Shown one piece after another: positions 1-16,888 of a stretch of 34,192 bases of DNA; position 1 is the first letter of the stretch; each line of letters starts with the position of its first letter. The translations under genes and the position numbers were made by a program. The notes below the pieces were generated by a model. It was not told the DNA's origin. It was given only the letters and a program-made list of their open reading frames with translations, and did not search any database. Source of the DNA: Protostelium mycophagum (Eukaryota > Evosea > Variosea > Protosteliida > Protosteliaceae); NCBI GenBank assembly GCA_002081555.1, contig KV921032.1, positions 1-34,192 on the forward strand, written 5' to 3'.

Positions 1-488
1 TCAGGATGAAAATGTGATGTTTGGGTATGAAAAAAATGGAGTGATCGGTGGTTCATTTGAACAGAAAATGAGAACTCACTCTTTCTGGTCCTGTAATTCT
101 ATCTCCAGATCGACTCCTTGCTCTGGGCGACAAGGATTGATCCTCGTCATCAGATAATAGACTCTCAGACTTTATAATAGTAAGAGATGACTGTTGATCT
201 CGTCTTTCTCACCTCATCGTCTTTGTTGCTGAACTTTGTGAGCCACTTGGACGGACTTGGAAAAATGGAAGGTGCTGAATTGTCTTTGCGAAGTGCTCTT
301 TTGTTGTAACCAAGATCAACTTCATCAAAAGGTTCGTCTGAAGAAATCAGCAAGGAAGTCTGCCAATATGAATGCATACCCATGATCACCCTGACTGTGG
401 CTGGGCTACTGGTTGGATTTGGTGTACCAAAGACAATACCTCCAGTATCTTCCATCACGCCCGATTTGACTTTACGGATGGGTGGCAT
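1..488 (-). CDS. Unrecognised acidic/serine-rich protein, 5' part (partial)
   Basis: I do not recognise this protein. Translation from the ATG at 488 begins MPPIRKVKSG and runs about 90 residues to a GTGAG donor near 211. After a 43-nt intron it resumes in phase 0 with SESLLSDDEDQSLSPRARSR, a serine/aspartate-rich then arginine/serine-rich stretch, and reaches a second GTGAG donor near 88. The gene continues off the left edge, so only its N-terminal ~120 residues are here. Composition suggests a disordered, possibly phosphorylated region; no domain, signal peptide or membrane segment is visible. It is divergent from the plus-strand PH/coiled-coil gene. The splice signals and frame continuity support a real gene; the function is unknown. 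Confidence 0.5.
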
Positions 489-1193
489 CTCTCTTTTCTT
501 TTCTTTCTCTCGCTTGGATCTCTTTGGATCCCAGATGTAATGGCGCTGAAGCGCTTGCGCACGCTCTGCGCAGTATACTCAACGGCTGAAGAGCCGAAAG
601 TCGGTCAGCCGCCGTGTGAGAAGCGGCAAAGAAACTGATCTTTCACAAAAGTTGTTTTCGGACATCCGACACAGAAAAACGGAAAATGCCTTTAAGAGAC
701 AGGTCTGGGAACGAACCAACCAACGGCACGAAGCCCTTCTTCATTAATGTGGATTAAAACTCGAATTACTCGTTGTCTAAAGGATGCTGGCCCTGCAGCA
801 ACGTTCCTTGTTCTGTGATGGTAAACTGACATGCCTCGGAATGCCAACCAAACCTTGAAATTTGATAATCATGTACATCGTCTTTGCACAATCGTTGTGT
901 GATTTTATTGCTTGATAAAGAGTTTTTCTTCACTATTCTTTCTTCTTACAAGATGAGCTTGAGAGTTCCGCACGAGAAGTTGTCTATTGGGGCCATAGCC
1001 ATTCCAATTCATCGTAGATCCAGTGTACACTCATATCATGATGACGTCAAGAGTAGTGGGGTCGCAACCATATTTTATTTAGTCGCAACTTATTGAAACA
1101 GTTCGCGAAATGGGGGGAATTGTAGATAACAACGGAATTCCAGAATTGGCGATTTTTTGCGCATTTTTTCGCAGGTCCGAGGACTCGCCCATC
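489..1193. other. Divergent intergenic region / probable bidirectional promoter
   Basis: About 700 bp separates the divergent starts at 488 (minus) and 1194 (plus). A patch at 540-630 is rich in CpG and GCGC words, unlike the flanking AT-rich DNA. A short open frame with an ATG at 953 (begins MSLRVPHEKL) could be an upstream exon or a spurious frame. A good acceptor (TTTTTTCGCAG, ending 1174) sits 19 nt before the plus-strand ATG and a possible donor lies near 1121, so a 5'-UTR intron is plausible. A TGACGTCA word lies near 1041. I could not establish a gene here. Confidence 0.35.
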
Positions 1194-4100
1194 ATGAATC
1201 GTCCTCCAACGATCTCGATCGGCAGTAGAGGAAACACTCCTTCAAGTCGATCAAGTATATCCGTTTCAGATATGCCGCCAGCGGCTGAATCGGTAATTAA
1301 CAGTGGCAATGATCTTCTCACAGCTGTCAGCCACTGCTTCAAGGATGGCTCGAAAAGAAGGGAGAGAAAGGGCTCGTGAAATCATACAAAAAGAGGTTTT
1401 TTAGACAAGGAGGGGCAAAGTTGTTCTACTATGAAGAACCTAATGACAAAAACGATCTCGGATTTATCGATCTCACTTCATTTTCTGTTGGTGAGCTTCA
1501 GATGTAAGTACGGAGAAGTTGATATCCTCGCAGATAAAGGTAGCGGAATCAGTGGTGACTTCGCCTTTGAAGTACGATGTCCAGGCAGAGTTTATCAATT
1601 GAAAGCGGAAAACACCTCAGATTTTAAGTGAGCTCACAATAGATAATACACATGTTAATCAACGAATCAGCTACTGGATAAATGGCTTGGAAAGTTATAA
1701 GACATCTTCAAGACCCGCCTCTATGGCAGTGGTGGAGAGTTTAGAAGAAGAAAACACCAAACTAAAAGAGAGATTGAAGTATGCAGAAGGCAGATTGCAA
1801 GAGATGCGAGAGCAGTACAGAGAGGCCGCGACATCAGAAGAAGGTAATTTGGTATTGGGTGTTGTGTCAGAAGGGTTTCGTCTAATAACGCAACAATCTT
1901 CTACCTATAAAGTCCACAGCACAAATATGTTGATGTCTGTCTTTATATGATGTGGCATATTTCTCGCCAGCCAAGAACTAAAATTCTTACCGTGAAACTC
2001 ACGGTTACGCGTCGAGAAATTCACGGTAGCAAGTGTCAACCACACTATATAAGAGTGTCACCAGGATTTTAAAAATTTTCGACAATATTTGATACATAAA
2101 AACTTGGCTGAGATATCTCAGCCTCGCAAAGTGAGCTTCTAAAGACAAAGGAGGAGATCACCAAACACCAAACGGTCGCGGGGGAAGTACAGAAGCAGAT
2201 GCAACATCTACAACAGGAGATGAGACAGCTCCGCGAGAAGCAAAAGGGCCGAGAATCCGTTTTATTCGAAGAAACGACCACATTGAATTCTCGTATCAAA
2301 GAACTGGAGACGGTGGGTGTCAAGCATGTCAAATATGTCAAATTGACATGTGACAGGCGATAGAAATGGCTGAAAAGTCGCATAAATCAGATATTGAAGT
2401 TTTAAATGTGAAAAACCAAAGCGAAAAATCAACTTTAGAAAACAAACTCAAAGAAGTAGAAAAACGCTCTGAGGTGACACATTTCACCGAAATTTCACGC
2501 AATTTCTGATCTGTTCCAGGAACAGAGAAATTTCTCGGAAGAATCACAGAAGACGCTGAAATCTGTCCTTGAACGGATGGAAAAAACCACCACAGAGTTG
2601 ACTGAGAAAAACGTCATATTACAACAGATGGAAATAGACAAGGAAGATTCCAAAGAAAGATATAAACAAAGCAAACAGGACGCGGCTGCGCACAGTGAGG
2701 TTCGTAGTGGCTTTGGTTTCATGTGATTTATTTGTGTTTTGAACGGTTTTTTTCTTGTGTTGCGGCGGAGCCGCAACAGAGGTATAAGACAGTCATGGAA
2801 TTGAAGAATGAGACGAATATTAAAAGGATGCATTGTGACAGTCTACAATGGATATTTCAATTCATCGATAATAATTCTAATAATATTTTGAAATTCCAAA
2901 TGAAAATAGAGTTTCGTGACCGGAGTTAGGGTAAAAATCTGGAGATAAAGAAGTTGGAGGAAGAGCTGTCATCCAGTAGACAATCCCACGCTTCACTCAC
3001 CAGTAAGATCGCCTCCATCGAAGAACAGCACAGAAAATTCACGGAAAACTCGTCGAAAAGTCACGAAGAATTGCAGAAAAAATACAAGAGTTCGACGGAA
3101 GCCAATGCTGAGACGCAGAAGAAAATCACCGAACTGAGTGAGAAATTTCCCGGAAATTTCGTGATCTCTGACCGTTGTAGACACGGAGTTGGCGGTGATC
3201 ACGGAGAAGTTGAAGAATGCGGAAATTCACAGAAATTTCGCAGACGCACAAGCTGCTGAACACAAGGCGGAAAAACTGAGGCTTCAGAAATCTCTTGAGG
3301 TCTCCGAGTCTCAAAGGTGAATTGTAGAATCTCAATCTCATCTTTGCTCGCAGAAAAATCGTGGAAAACTGACCTCGACTTGGCAAAAAACCTCTGCGTA
3401 ATCTTCGTGAAACTTTGGTTTGCCCATCAAATATCTAAAAATAGAACAGGTCTGCATTACAAATTTCCAACGAGTCAACTGTTGCCGAACTAAAACAATT
3501 GCAAAAAAATTTGAGCTCGGGCGAGGAGCAGAAAATCAAGTTGGAAGAACGAATCACGGAACTAGAGAGACAAGTGAGCTTTTAGCAATTATTTTGTCAA
3601 AAAAATAGTCTTCGTGATATTTTTTGATTTTATTTTGATTTTCTTTGCTTGAGAAGTTTTTTATGTTTTTTTGTAATTTTTTATATTTTTTATATTTTTA
3701 GATACTTTTCGTATTTTTTGTAATTTTTCATATTTTTTTGTAATTTTCATGTTTTGTGATTTTTTCATGAAGAAATTGAATTGTGAAAAGATTCGAAAAA
3801 TACTGAGAATCTACAACAGGTCAGAGACGCCAACGAAAAGGTCGTCGAGACAGCTCAGGGAAATGTCACCGAAATTTCAAACCTCAGAAAAGAACTTGAA
3901 CTTTTCAAGTTGAATGGTGATGACAAAGAGAAGGAGAGATCTGCACAGATGGATAAGATCCAAGCAGATCGCGATCAGCAGGTGAGATTTCGATGAATTT
4001 TAATTCAATTTTCTGTCAATCTTTCTCTCTTATTACTAGATATTGAGGAGATCAAAATGCATTTTCCGCGAACAAATCCACTTTGATGAAATTTCTGCAA

Positions 4101-7100
4101 AAATTCGACGAAAGATCTGGGATAATTTGTGATCCACGGATAAGATCGTAATTCAGACGAGAATTTTCTTTGAATTTTCAGATCATTTTCAGAGAAATTT
4201 CAGGTGAATTATTGGAAGACAGAACATCACAAAGAACGAGAGCAGAGAGAGGTCATCATCGCCTCAAAAACAAAATTAGAATCGCAAGTCGCACAACTAC
4301 AACGAGAAGTCGACAGTCTACAACTCGCCAAGAGTGAATTAGAGGCTAAAAATAGAAGCATGGTAGAAGAGAAGGAGGCGGCCAGGGCTGACAGCCGTGA
4401 GATATCAACACAGTTGGCTGAGCTTGAAGAACAAGCCAGAAAATTCGCGGAAATTGAGGAAGAAATTTCGGTGAAATTAGCAAAGACGGAGGCTGAACTG
4501 GAAGATGCTACAGAAAAGGTGACCGAACTTTATTTTGATATCTGACACGTGACATCTCCCAACGACATGTATGTCAGATTTGACATCTGACACCTGACAG
4601 CTGTCACATATAGAGTTGGAGAAGCAAGAATTAGAATTATCACACGAAGAGTTCAGAGCCACAGCAGAAGAGATGAAGAACCAGCTCTCAGTAGAACTCG
4701 AAGAGATCTCGCAGATGTCTCTAAAAATAGAAGCAGAGAGGGATGGATGCGCAGCACAAATTGTACAGTTGAAGAAAGAGCGGGACAATATGGAGGAAGA
4801 GGTCAGTTTGTTGGGATCATTTTCTATTTGATGTAAATCACGCATTATATTTATTCTGTGGTTATGTGATTGTATTTTACGTTTTCCCGCCAAAATATAT
4901 TTTCCCGCCATTTTTAGGAAGATTATTATCATTCTTACACCGTTCCCAGAACAGAAAGATCAAAGAAAAGTCAGAGGAATATCAGGCAGAGATGACATCA
5001 TACAAGAATCAATTAGAGCTCTCCATGGCAACAGATGGAGACAGATCCGAAGAATTCAAAAATATGCAGAAGATGCTACAAGAAAAGGATACAAGATTGA
5101 GAGATATGGAACAGAAATTTGAAATTCAAATACAAAAAGCGCGGGAAAACGAAGAAAAATGGAGGCAGGCGGAAGAGAGATCGGAAGCGGGGGCGAAAAG
5201 ACTCCACGAAGAGCAGGAGAAACTCAAGGAAATTTCGGAGAAATTTCAGACACAAGAACAAAAAACGCGGGAAATTGAAACTAAATTGCAGGAGGCGACA
5301 GCCGAGTCCGAAAAACAAAAAGAAATCTCACAGAAATTTCAGAAAGAAATCGAAGAAATTTCGGAGAAATTACGTGCCGCAGAGGAAAAGGCGGGAGGGT
5401 GAGTCCCGTTGTAGATGCTCAATGATGATGACGTCATCACAGAAATGATGAGGAGTACTTGGAGACTCTGCTAAAAGAAATTGAAGAGAAAATGAATCAA
5501 AATGCCGATCTACTAGCAGAAATTGAAGAGGTAAGATTTTGTCTCGTTGAAGAATAGTATAATAGAAAATTAATTATGGGACCAGATGAGGGAGGAGAGA
5601 GACGCCGCGAAGAACGACCTTGAATTGTACGAATCTACAACGCAAACACAGGTGATGTATTATCATGATTTTATTTTTGAGTGTTGTAATTTGTGGTGAA
5701 GTTTCACCGTGTTTTGGTGAATTATGGGTCATTGCAAGCCAAACAAATCAAGACTGAGGGAATTAATATTTGTGACTTTCAACCAAGACGCAAAAACAAA
5801 CCAATCCACCTCTCATTCTGATGAAACCAACCGTTGTAGATCGATCTGTTGGAGCAGAGTGTACAGCAGAAAGAGGACGAGATTACCAGCGTGCACGAAG
5901 AACTTGATCAATATATCAAGGATTCGACTGAAGAGATCGCAGACCTGAAGGACCAGCTCAGCCGTCACGTGAGTGATTTTTCAACGAAATTTCCAAAAGA
6001 CGTCTGAAACTGTCGAATTCCCTTCGAATTTTCGTGTTGATGACGTCATCAGTCCAATGGAAATTCCACCGAACAATCCAACGGCAAACACGACGACGCA
6101 GTACGTGGTCTAAAAATAGATCTGGCCCTCGCAGAGGACCAGCTGAGAAGGTCACAAACACAAATTGAAACACTGAATGACCAACTACAATACCAAAAAC
6201 GAAAAGTCGACAGAATTTCAAATTCTGACAGCGCGTCTGCCTCCGTGGAGAACGAGACTCTCAAGGTGAAATTTCAAGGAGATTTATGTTTCGGATCTAT
6301 AAATAGCACCTGGTCGTCACTGAATATTGAAGGACTTGTTGCAAGATGTAAACATAAAGAGGGAGGAGCTACAAGCCAGAGTTGACGAGCTCGAGGCAGA
6401 GATTGCAGGATTATCAGAGTACAAAAACTACAAGGTAAATATCGGCATCTACAACTAGCCAGATATTGACCTTTGCTCCAGGAACAGATTGAAAAATTGA
6501 AAGAAGCCTCCGCAAAAGATAAAGAGGAGCTCAAGAAATGTCAAGAAGAGATGGAGGAAATGAGATTAAACATGTCCATCACCATACCAACACAGGTCAT
6601 CACATCATGACACACTTAAGCATGTCATCATTTTGACATCATACAGTCACATCTCAATGAGACGGATGCCAATCTTGATATGGAGGTGAGATTTTGCCTC
6701 GTTGTAGATCGATAATAAGATGGCTCATGTTTCAGATCATGATGAAGGAACTCGTCGACACACGGGAGCAGCTGTCACATCTACAAGAGACTTATGCAGA
6801 GCATTTAGAAGAAAAAATGGACGCAATCCAAGGATTGCAATCTGAAGTGAAGCGGTAAGATATTATCGTATATATTTGCATGATTCACGGTAGCATACCG
6901 TGATCTGACGGTAATTAACGAGTAAATCAAATCATCTGATCAAATGCTCAATCTACCGGAGAGATTCATTTGATACAGAGCCAATCTTTCTGCCCAAATA
7001 TCATACGATGATCTGCTGTCATGTAAAGATCAGATGAGAGTCCTCGAGGCGCACAATCTGGCAATGACACAACAATTGGAGAGTCTAGAAACCGAAGCAA

Positions 7101-7804
7101 AAGCAAACACTTCCGTTCTCGCAAGGATGTCCAGGTGAACTCCATCATCTATATGTTGTGTACTGATAAGCCAAGGGTTGGTAGGAGCGGTACTATGGCG
7201 GGTTCGAGGAATTCCACCATAGACATAGGGAAGATGATTGAAAAAGAGGCCGCGCTACAAGCCCACACTTCCTTCATAGCGGCTGAGGTTTGTTTTGGCT
7301 CGTTGTAGTTGGATCTCTGACAGCAACAGTTGGAGCGAAAAGAACTTGAAAATTCTGTTCGGAACGAGACGGTCAAGCGACTCCAGACCGAGCTCAAAGA
7401 AATGCGACTCGCCACACTGTCATCAGAGGTCAGCATTTACACCCGTTATAAACGTCAAAAAGACATACCTGAAAATTCTTCTGTCCTATGGTGACACGAA
7501 AAATATTTACGCCCCACAGGCTGTCGGAAAATCACGGCAACACTACACAGAGCTCTTAGACCAATACGAATCTATCAAGTCGAGGTCAGACGGTCCTGTA
7601 ATCGCGCGTACTCACCTCTTCAGGTACTTCATGAGTACAGCCGTCGGAGTGAAAGTGCAGGGGTCACAGTTGGGTTGGTACGCAAACATAAACTTGCAGA
7701 TGTTGTATGAGAAAGCCTTGAATGCGAGAGTTCCACTGGAGCAATGGCCCGAATGGATTACAGAAGAGATCAGAAGAGCTTCTAAGCCTTTGGAGCAGCA
7801 ATAA
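1194..7804 (+). CDS. PH-domain, long coiled-coil protein
   Basis: The product is a PH domain followed by a very long alpha-helical coiled coil, roughly 1,350 residues in about 27 exons. First exons read by hand: 1194-1292, 1331-1490, 1534-1627 and 1671-1843. The PH domain spans them: QGWLEKKGEKG, SYKKRFF, KLFYYEE, the middle strands, and ending near YWINGLESYK, whose Trp is the conserved C-terminal helix residue. After it the frames are heptad-rich Glu/Lys/Gln sequence to near 7580, and the protein ends ...RRASKPLEQQ at the TAA at 7802. PH domains commonly bind phosphoinositides or proteins, so a membrane-associated scaffold or tether is an inference. Myosin-like or golgin-like hits would be expected only from coiled-coil composition. 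Joins near 2880-2930 and 3320-3465 are not resolved. The start could lie in an upstream exon. Confidence 0.75.
1990..2033. repeat. CACGGT/ACCGTG inverted-repeat element, copy A
   Basis: An intron of the PH/coiled-coil gene contains alternating ACCGTGA and TCACGG(T) words (TACCGTGAAACTCACGG, then TTCACGGTAGC), able to form nested stems. Related words recur in introns at 6882-6926 and 24262-24310 and once near 7903-7926. It may be a degraded short non-autonomous element or a structured intron motif. Confidence 0.4.
2760..2776 (+). repeat. Perfect 7-bp inverted repeat (hairpin) at an intron end
   Basis: TTGCGGC, the 3-nt spacer GGA and GCCGCAA form a GC-rich stem within an AT-rich intron of the PH/coiled-coil gene. 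It sits directly before an AACAG acceptor (ending near 2780), so it may influence splicing. It is a single occurrence with no known family. Confidence 0.5.
6882..6926. repeat. CACGGT/ACCGTG inverted-repeat element, copy B
   Basis: This lies in the intron preceding the exon that starts near 6979. The core CACGGTAGCATACCGTGAT is almost the same as the core in copy D near 24270 (one substitution and one inserted base), and in both it is followed by an AT-rich stretch ending in ATTAAC. Similarity at unlinked introns of two genes suggests a dispersed element rather than chance. Confidence 0.5.
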
Positions 7805-8039
7805 ACGAAATTTTGGACGTTAATTGGCGTGTTGAAATGCGGGAGGATAGACGCCAAGAGTTGTCGGTGCGTGTTACTTTGAAAATATCGGAGGGCAACC
7901 TTAACGTGATTTTACGGTAAGGTCACGTGGAACGTAATCATGATTGGAATTCCAAGAGATTCTATTTTACAACGATGTTTTCGCATTCTCGAAATTGACC
8001 TCTGGTGGCAGTTGCAGGAACCGTTTTCTGAACACCGAC
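7805..8039. other. Short intergenic region upstream of the SLK-like kinase
   Basis: This 235-bp gap holds the 3' end of the PH/coiled-coil gene, whose poly(A) signal overlaps its stop, and the promoter of the kinase. A CACGGT-type word cluster (TTTACGGTAAGGTCACGTGG) lies near 7909-7930. No further gene is seen. Confidence 0.4.
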
Positions 8040-13679
<5,640 letters not shown>

Positions 13680-13773
13680 AATGATGTATAAGGTCTCGTC
13701 CTCTTGTGGTGCAAGGATTTCTCTGTCACGAAACAGCTGTCAAAACGAGCACATCGAAGAAAATCGAGATCGG

Positions 13774-15462
13774 ATGAGCGGAACAGACGATGCATCATCT
13801 TCCTTAGAAGAGGGCACAACAACGAAGTCGGTCGTGAATGACAAATCCAAATTATTTGTCACCGTCTATTTGGGATGTTCTTTCTGTATACTCTTCATCG
13901 CCTTTCAATTGACACAGGTTTGTTGAAGATCATCATACTACCTATGAAATGATGTGTGATAATGATGATCTTAGAGTTTTCTCACAACTCTATTTCCACC
14001 TCAGATAAGTCTGATTAGCTTGGGTGTTGTGTATATTTCTATGGGAATCATGAGTCTCTTCACCCCACAAATACAGACCAGAATTGGATTGAGGTGATGA
14101 TCATTTTCCGGCGACCTTCTTAATCTCGAATCAGGTGGTCTTTCGTAATCGGAGGATTTACATACCCTCTGTTCATCTTTTCACTCGTGGTCGGTCAGAC
14201 ATGGTTCGTCTTTGTCGCCTCTGTATTATTAGGAATGGGTGCTTCTCTTCTTTGGGTGACACAAGGAGTGAGGTTCTTCTGTGCTTAGACGTGCAGCTGA
14301 TGAAGCAGGTATACATCGCGTTAGTTGCAGAGGGAGAAGACGTGGGACGTTACAATGGAATATTCTACTTCATACATAATTCAAACATGACAATCGGGAT
14401 GCTCGTTCTGATTGTGATCAAACAGTTAAACATCCCCTTTGATCTGAACGATCTCCCCAAGGTTTGATTCTCCCGCCATCTTCGAATTTTGAATTTCAAA
14501 GGTGTTAACGGTCGTGGGAACCTGCTCTCTTTTCCTCTTTGCCTTTGTCAAGTGAGGAGATAATCATCAATCATCACGTCTGAATGAAACTAGAAATGTT
14601 GGACAGCAACAGGTCCACAAAAAATCGTTTCATGAGGCAGTTGTCGGACCTTTCAAAAACATCCTCAGAACCTCTATCGAACCAAAAATGTTGTGTCTAC
14701 ACGCCGCAATCATTCTCCAAGGCACTAAGTGAGTCACGTGATCATATTTCTGGGAATTAAATTTGTCAAGCGCCTCTTTCGCCTTCGGACCTTTTCCCTT
14801 GATGGTCGACAAATCTGAGGTTGCCGATTTGTTCCTGAGCTTTGGGGTCACCCGCATGTTGGGTGAGATATCGTAATTGTCGACAAAATGTACATCTCTC
14901 ACTGTACAAGCTTCATACGGGTGCGGAAAGATTTATGACAGATTTGGATGGAAGACAACGCTCATCCTCAACACAATCATCACAGGGGCCGGACTTGCGG
15001 CCGTGGTTGCGGGTGAATTTTTACATCCATCTACAACGATCTCATATTATATAGGCCAGATGTACAGCCAGTTCTGGCTGATGGTGATTGCTTCTGGATG
15101 TCTTGGGGTGGCGGACGCCGTTTTGGTCGTGATTATTAGTGCAACCATCATGGTACTATACCCAGAAGATGCCGGAGTTCCATTTGCAGGTGAGGATTTA
15201 GGTGTGCTGAAGTGTAGCTTCCTGCAAATCACCAAAAAATGAAAAACAGACAAGATTTGTTTTAATCCTCTCAGTGTTTAGACTCGTCAACTCCACAGCC
15301 GTCGGCTTGGGACTCTTCGCCTGTAAATTCGCGCCGTGGCAATCCGTCGTAGCCTTCAACGCTGTCTTTCTCGCCCTCTCCCTCGCATCCTACTACTTGC
15401 TCTACTACAGGCTCGTCAAGACACCAGTTGTCTACGCACAACTCGAGATGGAGAATAATTAA
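13774..15462 (+). CDS. UNC93/MFSD11-like multi-pass membrane protein
   Basis: This is a major-facilitator-fold protein of about 400 residues in roughly nine exons. The ATG at 13774 gives a polar acidic N-terminus (MSGTDDASSS). Hydrophobic helices follow: YLGCSFCILFIAFQ, SLGVVYISMGIMSLF, SFVIGGFTYPLFIFSLVVG, and FVFVASVLLGMGASLLWVTQG. The motif LLGMGASLLWVTQG corresponds to the LWTAQG region of UNC93/MFSD11 proteins. YNGIFYFIHNSNMTIG follows, as in that family. The C-terminal half has further helices, with YDRFGW (a basic loop after helix 8), ASGCLGVADAVLVVIIS, and ends ...VVYAQLEMENN. UNC93 relatives act as ion-channel regulators or trafficking chaperones (UNC93B1); MFSD11's substrate is unknown. 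Which membrane it occupies cannot be told. It ends only 10 bp from the stop of the convergent neighbour. Confidence 0.8.
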
Positions 15463-15472
15463 ACAGACATCG

Positions 15473-16888
15473 TCATGTGTCTTTATTGGCAGAGGATGGG
15501 ACGCTGTACAGCTTGTCCGCGTGGATCTTGCCGTCCCCCCCAGCTACAACATATGTGAACTCGCACTCCTGCTCTGAAGGCACAGTCTTTTGTTTGAACA
15601 CGTTGCATACGTGCACCTTCACCCCCGTATCTTCCTCCACGTCTTTGCGAGCGGGTGCGATGGCCACGATCAGATTTGGCTGCACTTCGACCACTTCGGC
15701 CTTTCGGTCACCAACCTCCACGCTCACTCCTGGTACTGTCAGCGTCTTCTCTTCTTGTGGTAAGACTTCACCTTTCTCATTGAAGTCTCTGCCTTTGATC
15801 CAAATCTCGGTTGAGTGTGTGCAGAGTCCTGCGGGTGGGTGCACCGCAATCACTTTTGGATCTACGACGAGTCAGTTTGTGTGTATAGACAGATGGGGAT
15901 ACCTTTTGAGAAGAAGGACTTGTTGCTCTGCACCAAAAAGGGGTCTGATATGACCTTCTCCCTATGCTTCTGGTTGTCTGATGTCTCATAGTCCACCACA
16001 AAGCAGAGACGGAATTTCTCTGGTCCACTGTTCTGTCTCACTTTTAAGGCAAAGTCAAAGGTGTGGCCCATGCCCAGCGCGATGGAGAGTGATCCTTCTG
16101 TGTTCTCCAAGTAATGTGAAGATTGTCGCGCGAGCGGGTTCCCTTCTCCATCCACTGGTGGAGCGTCAGTCAATCCAGCACCAGATAGTGGCTACACTCA
16201 CATAACTTGACACTGCACACAGCTGTGGTGACATCTCCTCTCTCTCCCATCATTTGAACTTGCGTTGGGTTCGGCAGCAGATATCTATACCTCTTTAGTC
16301 TGTGTGCACACACAATCCATACCTGTTCTCGTTCTTGTAACTCTTTCGCTGCTTCGGCTTCGGTTGCTCTCTCATCGTGAATCTGGGTGGATGTGCACAT
16401 CCTCGCGTTGTGCAGACGGAACCTTCGTCCTCCTTCGTCTTTGTTCTCTTGGTCTCTGTGATGATCGTATTCGTCGTGGTAATGCTCAGTTCCCCCGGTG
16501 TTTCCTGTCTCAAATAGGGGTCTGGTGCGAGTGCGTCGTCTGAGCCTTGGTTGTAGAACAAGTTGGAGGCGAAGAGCGGGATGGCGGGAAATTGTGAGTT
16601 GTACTGCCACGTCATGAAGGGGGCCTCTCCACCCCTTGTGGCTTCGTAGTTCTCTGAAGAAAATGGCGTGATATCGTAGTTATCCTCTGCTTTCCTCTTC
16701 CGTGAATCTCCAGTGTAGTAATCCGCCAGGTTGTAGAGCTGGGGGGGGAGGGAAGGGGGAAGGGGGGACCACATGTTGGTTGCCGATACGGCGTGTTGTG
16801 CTGGAGCTGGGGTGTTACTATCACGGTTTGTTGTAGCTGGGGGTTGGCTTGGCTTCTTCGGATCCTCTTCTTTCGTACCAACGACCAT
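15473..16888 (-). CDS. Putative transcription factor with C-terminal IPT/TIG-like domain
   Basis: Four exons read by hand: 16888-16323, 16290-16202, 16154-15903 and 15861-15473, an exact multiple of three coding for 431 residues. The N-terminal ~150 residues are Pro/Ala/Thr-rich and disordered, with a basic SRKRKAED cluster that could be a nuclear signal. The middle has RYRYLLPNPTQVQ, SVKLLDGEGNPL, then HTFDFALKVRQNSGPEKFRL and SDPFLVQSNK, a beta-rich block resembling an immunoglobulin-fold DNA-binding domain (Rel, COE or CudA type). The last exon, beginning PKVIAVHPPAGLCTHSTEI then WIKGRDF, has the pattern of an IPT/TIG domain as found after such DNA-binding domains. I cannot place the central domain: the classic Rel recognition loop is not visible, and CudA-like is a guess. 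An AATAAA lies within the last codons. Confidence 0.6.

Noticed and set aside
165-638. Plus-strand open frames opposite the left-edge gene
   Set aside because: They overlap the minus-strand exon, have no splice-supported continuation and no recognisable composition.
3605-3780. T-rich tract with repeated TTTTTATATTTTT and TTTGTAATTTT words
   Set aside because: Simple low-complexity intron sequence; no unit structure or boundaries that would support a distinct element.
5076-5318. Minus-strand frame rich in Phe/Leu/Arg
   Set aside because: It is the antisense shadow of Lys/Glu-rich coiled-coil coding on the plus strand.
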